This document shows positions 13,337 through 18,908 of a stretch of 18,908 bases of DNA, in pieces. The translations under genes were made by a program, and so were the position numbers. Under the pieces are notes generated by a model. That model searched no databases, was not told where the DNA came from, and was given only the letters and a program-made list of their open reading frames with translations. Origin of the DNA: a candidate division FCPU426 bacterium (GTDB lineage Bacteria; Oederibacteriota; PGYV01; Palsa-1178); the NCBI GenBank assembly GCA_003167475.1, contig PMTB01000081.1, positions 1 to 18,908 of the forward strand, read 5' to 3'. Within the stretch, counting starts at the first letter, position 1. Each line of letters starts with the position of its first letter.

Positions 13337-14572
13337 TCATTCCTCCCTGTTTTTCAATATTTCATTAAAACGCGTGGCGCTGGTGGATATATCCTGTATA
13401 AGGTTCAGGCTGTTGCGCACCTTTCCAAATACGCCTTCTATGTTGCCGATCAGGAGCTTTAACTTTTCGCTTATCTTGGTGGAGAGTATCCTAAGCAGAT
13501 CATTGTCCACCTTGTACTCCTCTGCCGTGGCGTAGACGCTCGAAAGCAGCCTGGAAATTTCCGAGAGAGTGCTTACTATATTCATGAAAGAGTCGCTGGC
13601 CTCATAAACCACGTTCACGGCCTCCTCTATCTTGCTCTGTCCCGATATGACGTTAACGGCTTCCCTTGCCAGGTCCTCCGTATTTGCCAAAAACACCGAC
13701 ATCTCCCTTGTCGCCTTCTGCGAAGCCTCGGCCAGGTCGCGTATTTCCTGGGCGACAACCGCAAAGCTTTTCCCTGCTTCACCGGCGCGCGCGGCCTCTA
13801 TTGCGGCATTGAGCGAAAGCAGGTTGGTCTTTTTTGCTATCTCGGCCACTGTCTCCACTATGCGCTTTGTTTCCTTCGAGTTAACCTGCAGTTTCTTGAT
13901 AACCACCGCCGATTCAACGACCGCTTCCTTTATATTGCCCATGGCCTGTATTTCGGAACCGGTCTTCCGGCTGCCCATCTTGGCTATGTTCACTATGTTC
14001 TTGGTCTGTTCGGATATTTTCTTTATCTCGTCTATCATTGCGTTCAGGGCCATGGTCACGTTATTGATTATGGTGGAGACTTTTTTTATATTCTCGGCGT
14101 TGTCCTGCACCTCTTTTTTCGCCCCGGACATGTCGCCCAGGAGCACCTCGTTGGCGCTTGTTATCTCGCCTATGCGTGTGGTCATCTCGCCCATGGAAAG
14201 CTGCACCCCGGTCATAAGCTCATCCTTGGCTTTTTTTATCTTAGTCACTTCCGCGAAAGCCGCGTCAGCGGTAGAATCTATAAGGGAGAAGCCGGTCCTG
14301 TCATTATGCGAGCCCCTGATATATCCGTTTATCTGCTTTGCCATTTTTTGGGCGTACCACTCCACGAGGTAAACATTCCCGGCGCCGAGGGCCATGCCCA
14401 AAAGTATCATGGCGAATATTATGATCACAAACTGCTTCACATCAACCCCGCCCACAGCGGCCATAAAAACAAAAGAAGCGGCTATGACCGAAACAAACGG
14501 GATGGATAATAAAAACATTATTTCCTTTTCGGACAGATTGACATTAAACATTTTCTTCAGGTCTATGATCAT
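13337..14572 (-). CDS. Chemoreceptor-type (MCP) signalling protein with minimal outer loop
   Basis: I chose the ATG at 14572 (411 residues), 3-4 nt after GAGGG; a TTG at 14617 lies inside the promoter -10 region and has no ribosome site. Two hydrophobic segments (~19-41 and ~47-67) are joined by only a few residues (GGVDVK), so there is no periplasmic sensor. Residues ~68-411 are helical. The hairpin tip at ~243-283 is well conserved: IAKKTNLLSLNAAIEAARAG and then SFAVVAQEIRDLAEAS. In chemoreceptors this tip binds CheW and CheA. No HAMP motif is clear, and no che genes lie in the window. The receptor may sense a membrane state or a partner protein, or act as a scaffold. It is co-transcribed with the PilZ gene from the promoter at 14604-14632. 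Confidence 0.9.
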   Translation of the reverse strand: MIIDLKKMFNVNLSEKEIMFLLSIPFVSVIAASFVFMAAVGGVDVKQFVIIIFAMILLGMALGAGNVYLVEWYAQKMAKQINGYIRGSHNDRTGFSLIDSTADAAFAEVTKIKKAKDELMTGVQLSMGEMTTRIGEITSANEVLLGDMSGAKKEVQDNAENIKKVSTIINNVTMALNAMIDEIKKISEQTKNIVNIAKMGSRKTGSEIQAMGNIKEAVVESAVVIKKLQVNSKETKRIVETVAEIAKKTNLLSLNAAIEAARAGEAGKSFAVVAQEIRDLAEASQKATREMSVFLANTEDLAREAVNVISGQSKIEEAVNVVYEASDSFMNIVSTLSEISRLLSSVYATAEEYKVDNDLLRILSTKISEKLKLLIGNIEGVFGKVRNSLNLIQDISTSATRFNEILKNREE

Positions 14573-14603
14573 ATTCCCTCGATTATGGATATTTTGTATA
14601 TTA

Positions 14604-14632
14604 ATTATAGTATACAAGGGGGTAAAAGTAAA
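14604..14632 (-). promoter_or_regulatory. Promoter of the MCP-like/PilZ unit
   Basis: On the minus strand TTTACT (14627-14632) and a perfect TATAAT (14604-14609) are 17 bases apart. Transcription would start near 14597, giving a leader of about 25 nt. A 15-bp inverted repeat (14646-14688) ends 14 bases upstream of the -35 box. Confidence 0.65.
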
Positions 14633-14645
14633 ACTGTTTCTGCTG

Positions 14646-14688
14646 ATCCTAAAATCGCATCAGGGGTCTGAATATGCAATTTTAGGAT
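14646..14688. repeat. 15-bp inverted repeat upstream of MCP-like promoter
   Basis: ATCCTAAAATCGCAT (14646-14660) pairs with ATGCAATTTTAGGAT (14674-14688) with one G-T type mismatch and a 13-nt spacer. No T-run follows on either strand, so it is not a standard terminator. It may be an operator, a REP-like unit or a factor-assisted end of the nuo transcript. Confidence 0.6.
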
Positions 14689-14792
14689 GGTGTAAAACCT
14701 CGTTTTAATTAAAAAAATTGTATAAACTATAGAAATGACAGGGGGGGCCATGGTTTGACTGCGGGTCAAAGTGCTTTGATCACTGAATATTC

Positions 14793-14814
14793 TTAATAAG
14801 CACCGTCTTATTCC
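14793..14814 (-). terminator. Weak hairpin just after nuoN
   Basis: AATAAG (14795-14800) and CTTATT (14807-14812) flank CACCGT, 19-36 bases after the nuoN stop. The stem is short and AT-rich. The rest of 14573-14830 holds the inverted repeat and promoter described separately, plus a TTTGAC/GTCAAA pair (14754-14770) overlapping a TCAAAG/CTTTGA pair (14766-14779). Terminator function is uncertain. Confidence 0.25.
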
Positions 14815-14830
14815 TGCCGCTTCTTGAAAA

Positions 14831-16255
14831 TTACTGCAGGAAAAGCTTCTGCGCGATATCCGTGGTGATATCCAGCACGCGGCCCGGGAATAATCCCAGC
14901 GCGAATATGGCGGCCATGGTTATCAAAAGCGTAAGTTTGATCCCGAACGGCATCACGACTTTGGGCATTTCCTTTTTCCTGTCGGTCAGGTACATCTGCC
15001 TTAAGACAAGCAGGTAATAATATAATGACACTGTGCTGTTCAACGCGCCCGCGACAACGAGCCAGGTATAGCCTTTCTGCATGGCCGCGTAAAATAGGTA
15101 AAATTTCCCGACAAACCCCGCAAGCGGCGGTATGCCGGCGAGCGACAAAAGCGCGAACATGAATATTAGGGCGAGGAGCGGTTCTTTCTGGGCCAGGCCG
15201 GCGTAATCATCGAGATTTTCCGAGCCTGTTGACTTGGCAAAAGCCGCGACAACGGCAAAGGCGGCGATGTTGGTGATGGTGTAGGCCAGCAAATAGAACA
15301 TTACGGAACTTATTCCTATTACGGAGGCGCCGACAAAACCGACGAGTATATAACCCGCCTGCGAAATGGTGGAGTACGCGAGCAGCCTTTTTACGTTCTT
15401 CTGCGGTATGGCCATCAGGTTTCCGATTGTCATAGTCAAAAAGGCTATGACGGACAATATGGGCACCCAGACATAATCAAGCCTGATGAACATGTAAGCG
15501 AACAGCCTTAACGCAAATACAAATCCAGCTGCTTTGGAAGCCACGGATATGAAAGCCGTGACAGGCGTAGGCGCGCCCTGGTAAACGTCCGGCGTCCAGA
15601 CATGCATAGGGACCATGGAAAGTTTGAAACCCACACCGAGCAATGTCATGATAAGCGCCATTATAAAAACAGGGCTGATCGCTCCGGTCGAAGCGTATGA
15701 CATGATACCATCCAGGTAAGTGGTCCTTGTGACCCCGTATATAAGGCTCAATCCGTATAATAATATTCCCGACGAGACAGCGCCGAGGATAAGGTACTTG
15801 ATACCAGCTTCCAGCGACAACGCGTCGTTCTTATGCATGGCCGCAAGCGCGTATAAACTGATGGTGGCAAGTTCGAGCCCGACGTACAAGGTTATAAGTT
15901 CTTTTGAGGAAACAAGGAACATCAGCCCCAGCGTAGAGCATGCCAGCAGTATGTAGTAGGCTGCCGAATATTTTTTGCTTACTTTTATGGTATTGATGGA
16001 CATAAGCCCGGTCAAAAACGCGGCAGCGAGTATGGTGATCTTGGCAAACCAGGAGATGCCGTCGGCCACATACGCGCCGTCAAGCAATTTTCCCTGCCTG
16101 TTAAAGAACATCACAAACAGCATAAGCGCGAACATAAGAACGGAATAAACAACGCCTATTACCTCTTTTTTATCCTTAATAATAAAATCAAGCATCAATA
16201 AAACGACTATGATACCGGTTATTATGAATTCATTGATCAGCAAAGTCATGTCCAA
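14831..16255 (-). CDS. nuoN: NADH-quinone oxidoreductase subunit N (complex I)
   Basis: The protein has 474 residues, normal for NuoN, and about 14 membrane helices. It is one of the three antiporter-like proton-pumping subunits in the membrane arm of complex I. The key charged residues are visible: Glu128 (YVGLELATISLY), Lys211 (GVGFKLSMVPMHVW), Lys241 (SVASKAAGF) and Lys384 (FVGKFYLF). NVKRLLAYSTISQAGYILVG (287-306) is the family's TM9-10 motif. The first codon is taken as TTG at 16255, 8 nt after GGGAGG; the ATG two codons later would be 14 nt away. One base separates it from nuoM. It is the last gene of the nuo operon in this window. Confidence 0.97.
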   Translation of the reverse strand: MDMTLLINEFIITGIIVVLLMLDFIIKDKKEVIGVVYSVLMFALMLFVMFFNRQGKLLDGAYVADGISWFAKITILAAAFLTGLMSINTIKVSKKYSAAYYILLACSTLGLMFLVSSKELITLYVGLELATISLYALAAMHKNDALSLEAGIKYLILGAVSSGILLYGLSLIYGVTRTTYLDGIMSYASTGAISPVFIMALIMTLLGVGFKLSMVPMHVWTPDVYQGAPTPVTAFISVASKAAGFVFALRLFAYMFIRLDYVWVPILSVIAFLTMTIGNLMAIPQKNVKRLLAYSTISQAGYILVGFVGASVIGISSVMFYLLAYTITNIAAFAVVAAFAKSTGSENLDDYAGLAQKEPLLALIFMFALLSLAGIPPLAGFVGKFYLFYAAMQKGYTWLVVAGALNSTVSLYYYLLVLRQMYLTDRKKEMPKVVMPFGIKLTLLITMAAIFALGLFPGRVLDITTDIAQKLFLQ

Positions 16256-16256
16256 A

Positions 16257-17780
16257 TTACATACCTCCCAATTTTTGAACGACCGGCGCTATGGCGGCCA
16301 GCTTATCCGCTATCGGCAGCACCGAAGAATGTATAACTTTCATCATATAGAACGGGTATACGCCGACCGCGATGATGAAGAACATCAGCAGGGCGAGCGC
16401 GGTTATCTCTATCTTATTGGCGTCCTTTAATCCGTCAAAATGCGGGTCCTTGGGGCCGAAGAAAACTATCTGTACAACGCGCAGGACATAAAAAGCCGTG
16501 AAGACTATACCGGTTATCGCTATGACGGCTATTATCGGGAACGCCTTGAAAGCGCCGAGGAAAACCGTGATCTCCGCTACAAATCCGGCAAGGCCCGGAA
16601 GGCCGAGCGAGCAAAGGCCCGTAATCACAAAGAACACCGCGAGTATGGGCATGTTCTTGGCCAGGCCGCGCATTTCGGTGATTATCCTGGTATGGGTGCG
16701 GCCGTATGTCATGCAGACCAGTCCGAAGAAAAGGCCCGTCATGATGCCGTGCGAGAACATCTGCAGCACAGCGCCGGAGAAAGCTATCGAATTCCCCGCC
16801 GCGATGCCCAACAAAACTATTCCCATATGGGACACGGATGAGTAAGCCACTATGAATTTCAAGTCCCTCTGCGCGACCGCGCCGAGAGAACCGTATACTA
16901 TATTGACAAGCGTGAGTATGGCGATAGTCGGGAACCAGAATTTCGCGCCTTCAGGCAGCAGCCATACAGCGACTACGAGGCAGCCGTAAGCGCCGAGCTT
17001 CATGAGAACGCCTGCGTGGAGCATGGACACGGCCGTGGGAGCGGACGCGTGGCCGTCAGGCGACCATGTATGGAAAGGCCAGAGCGCGGCAAGTATGCCG
17101 AAGCCCACGAACAGTATCGGGAAGAATATAATCTGGAACTGCCTGTCAAAAGTCACCTTTTCCAGCAGGTCAAAATCAAAAGTATGCAGGCCGGAGGCGA
17201 AATAGATTCCGAGAATGCCCGCGAGTATGAGCGCGCTTCCGACCATGAGGTAAAGCGTCAGCTTCATGGCGGAATATTCCTTGGGCCCTGTTCCCCATAT
17301 GCCTATAAGCAGGTACATGGGCAGGACGGCTATTTCATAGAACAGGAAGAACAGGAACAGGTTGTAGGTCATAAACACGCCGAAGACGCCCGTGGTGAGC
17401 GTCAGCAGTAGTATGAAAAATTCCTTGGGCCTGACATTGACATCCCATGAGGCGAGTATGCCGGCCGTGATAATAATGCCTGTCAGGAGCACGAGTACGA
17501 CGTTAATGCCGTTGACGCCCATGAAGTAATTTATCCCGAGCGACGCTGCCCACTCGAAATGCTCCACAAACTGCATGCCGCCCTTGTTGAAATCATAGGC
17601 GAAGAAAAGCATAAGCGCCAGTATGAAAGATATCACAGAAAAAACAAGCGAGACCACCTTGACGGCCTTCTGGTTCGTGCCGGGTATGAAGAACATGGAA
17701 AGCACCGCGAGAAGCGGCATCATGTATATTATCGTGAGTATCGGTATTTGGTTAAAAACCGCAGCTATTGCCGTCGCCAT
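16257..17780 (-). CDS. nuoM: NADH-quinone oxidoreductase subunit M (complex I)
   Basis: The protein has 507 residues with about 14 membrane helices and is the middle antiporter-like subunit of complex I. Glu149 in TM5 (FLFYEIAVLPMYLLIGIWG), Lys261 in TM8 (AGVLMKLGAYG) and Glu403 in TM12 (GFVAEITVFLG) match the essential residues. The loop PFHTWSPDGHASAPTAVSML is clear NuoM sequence. The TM7 lysine usually found as K-V-P-x-x-P-F-H is absent: the sequence is FGILAALWPFHTW, with Leu230 in its place. Residues 295-320 (VYGSLGAVAQRDLKFIVAYS) carry the TM9-10 motif. The ATG directly follows the nuoL stop, and GGGGAGG in the last nuoL codons is the ribosome site, so the two genes are coupled. Confidence 0.97.
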   Translation of the reverse strand: MATAIAAVFNQIPILTIIYMMPLLAVLSMFFIPGTNQKAVKVVSLVFSVISFILALMLFFAYDFNKGGMQFVEHFEWAASLGINYFMGVNGINVVLVLLTGIIITAGILASWDVNVRPKEFFILLLTLTTGVFGVFMTYNLFLFFLFYEIAVLPMYLLIGIWGTGPKEYSAMKLTLYLMVGSALILAGILGIYFASGLHTFDFDLLEKVTFDRQFQIIFFPILFVGFGILAALWPFHTWSPDGHASAPTAVSMLHAGVLMKLGAYGCLVVAVWLLPEGAKFWFPTIAILTLVNIVYGSLGAVAQRDLKFIVAYSSVSHMGIVLLGIAAGNSIAFSGAVLQMFSHGIMTGLFFGLVCMTYGRTHTRIITEMRGLAKNMPILAVFFVITGLCSLGLPGLAGFVAEITVFLGAFKAFPIIAVIAITGIVFTAFYVLRVVQIVFFGPKDPHFDGLKDANKIEITALALLMFFIIAVGVYPFYMMKVIHSSVLPIADKLAAIAPVVQKLGGM

Positions 17781-18908
17781 TTAAGGCCTCCCCAGTAACT
17801 TAAGCACTTCGGGATTATATATCGCGAATGCTATGATGGCTACTATCATGCCTGAAAATATAACGAGCGCGTAAGTCTGAACGCTGCCCGTGGTCGTGCG
17901 CCTTAACTTGTCCCCGCCCCACCTTGTGAGGAACGCGACGCCGTTGACCGCCCCGTCGACCACATTGCGGTCAAACCACTTGACGGTCTCGGTGACGACA
18001 AAGAAGACATTCTTTATGAAGAATATGTAGATCTCGTCTATGTAGTACTTATTCTCAAGCAAAACGTATATCGGCCCCGAAACTTTTTTCAGGCTCTCAG
18101 CCTTTATAAGCTTGAAGAAGTAGACTATGAAAGCCAGCGCTATGCCGCTTAAAGCCACTATGGTGGAGGTGAAAACCACCCCCATATCCATGGCTTCACC
18201 GCCTTTTGCGGCCTCGCCGAAGAAAATGAACTTCGAGATATTTATTTCCTGCCCGGGTATGCCGACCAATCCGGCGAAAACCGCGAACACCGCGAGTATC
18301 ATAAGCGGTATGGTCATGGTAAGCGGAGACTCATGCGCGTGTTCCGAATGGTGCCCCTGTGTGCCCATGAATGTCACTATATAAAGCCTGAACATGTAAA
18401 ACGCGGTCATGAAAGCCGTGATAACCGCCGTATAATACAGGAGCATGTTCCCTGATTCCTTAAGCGTGACCAGTATCTCGTCTTTGGACCAGAAACCGGC
18501 CAGCGGGAATATACCGGCTATGGCGAGCGTCGCGATGAGCATGGTGATGGAAGTTATCGGCATCTTTTTATGCAGGCCGCCTGTCTGCCAGATATCGTTG
18601 GTGTGAACAGCATGTATTACCGAACCCGCGCCGAGGAACAAAAGCGCCTTAAAGAACGCGTGCGTGGTCAGGTGGAACATCCCGGCCGTGTAGCCGCCCG
18701 CGCCGAGCGCGAGTATCATATATCCCAGCTGGGATAATGTCGAGTAAGCGAGTATCCTTTTTATGTCCTTTTGCACGAGCGCGATTGAGGCCGCGAATAT
18801 CGATGTGAACCCGCCGATGTAGGCGATGACGTGCATGGCAGTCGGCGACATGGAAAATATCGCGTACAACCTGGCTATCATGAATACGCCGGCCGCGACC
18901 ATGGTGGC
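17781..18908 (-). CDS. nuoL: NADH-quinone oxidoreductase subunit L (5' end beyond window)
   Basis: The frame is open to the right edge: 375 residues of the C-terminal part are present, of about 620-650 expected. The first codons (ATMVAAGVFMIARLYAIF) match TM8 of NuoL, so the Met at 18902 is internal and not the start. Further motifs: KDIKRILAYSTLSQLGYM, HLTTHAFFKALLFLGAGSVI with the pump lysine, GLHKKMP, and IFPLAGFWSKDEIL. The C-terminal part (NKYYIDEIYIF, VDGAVNGVAFLTRWGGDKLR) matches the region of the long lateral helix that runs along the membrane arm, ending in a last membrane segment. It is the distal pumping subunit. nuoM follows with no gap; nuoK would be expected just outside the window. 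Confidence 0.97.
   Translation of the reverse strand, partial: ATMVAAGVFMIARLYAIFSMSPTAMHVIAYIGGFTSIFAASIALVQKDIKRILAYSTLSQLGYMILALGAGGYTAGMFHLTTHAFFKALLFLGAGSVIHAVHTNDIWQTGGLHKKMPITSITMLIATLAIAGIFPLAGFWSKDEILVTLKESGNMLLYYTAVITAFMTAFYMFRLYIVTFMGTQGHHSEHAHESPLTMTIPLMILAVFAVFAGLVGIPGQEINISKFIFFGEAAKGGEAMDMGVVFTSTIVALSGIALAFIVYFFKLIKAESLKKVSGPIYVLLENKYYIDEIYIFFIKNVFFVVTETVKWFDRNVVDGAVNGVAFLTRWGGDKLRRTTTGSVQTYALVIFSGMIVAIIAFAIYNPEVLKLLGRP

Noticed and set aside
13632..14372. 246-codon plus-strand frame
   Set aside because: Antisense to the highly conserved receptor signalling domain; open because of its Ala/Glu/Lys-rich helical codons.
14573..14617. Upstream TTG start for the receptor-like gene
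   Set aside because: The TTG overlaps the predicted -10 region and has no ribosome site; the ATG at 14572 follows GAGGG.
14754..14779. Overlapping TTTGAC/GTCAAA and TCAAAG/CTTTGA hairpins as an attenuator
   Set aside because: Stems are only 6 bp, one has a 2-nt loop, and there is no leader peptide or T-run; treated as chance.

Overview
All recognisable genes in this window lie on the minus strand, so the gene order reads from right to left. The base composition is moderate. The surface proteins carry long Thr/Pro linkers and a C-terminal domain of the FlgD-like, N-P-F-N-P type. Together with a 14-subunit-type complex I and type IV pilus/chemotaxis-like parts, this suggests a free-living, didermic bacterium from an uncultivated lineage of the Goldbacteria / Elusimicrobia / Firestonebacteria kind. 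No rRNA or tRNA is present, so the phylum is a guess.

Layout from right to left: (1) 18908-14831 is the distal end of a respiratory complex I operon: nuoL (5' end missing), nuoM and nuoN, with gaps of 0 and 1 base. (2) 14632-12885 is a two-gene unit with its own promoter and terminator. It encodes a membrane protein with a chemoreceptor signalling domain but almost no extracytoplasmic part, followed one base later by a PilZ protein. (3) 12592-5154 is a five-gene operon with a near-consensus promoter. It encodes a lipoprotein with a coiled coil and PQQ-type beta-propeller, a two-TM HAMP protein with a class III cyclase-like domain, a J-domain/TPR protein, an Hsp70 lacking most of its lid, and an MshEN-containing PilB/GspE-like ATPase. 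(4) 4932-3202 encodes a secreted Ig-like/FlgD-like protein and ends at a strong hairpin. (5) 2906-1 is the start of a very large secreted protein with DUF11-like and jelly-roll-like modules and at least 279 residues of Thr/Pro repeats, running off the left edge.

The most interesting unit is the five-gene operon. Several of its members look like altered versions of known enzymes. The PilB-like protein has lost the Walker A Ser/Thr, the Arg/Asp of the GEIRD box, the His of the HTND box and conserved arginines. The cyclase domain keeps its metal aspartates but lacks the base-selecting Asp and the transition-state Arg. The Hsp70 lacks lid helices B-E. A plausible reading (inference) is an envelope-to-cytoplasm regulatory or assembly system built on a secretion/pilus ATPase scaffold and a dedicated chaperone pair, perhaps connected to the adjacent receptor-like/PilZ pair. 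The operon is bracketed by two diverged copies of a roughly 170-190 bp palindromic GTCATTGCGA element.
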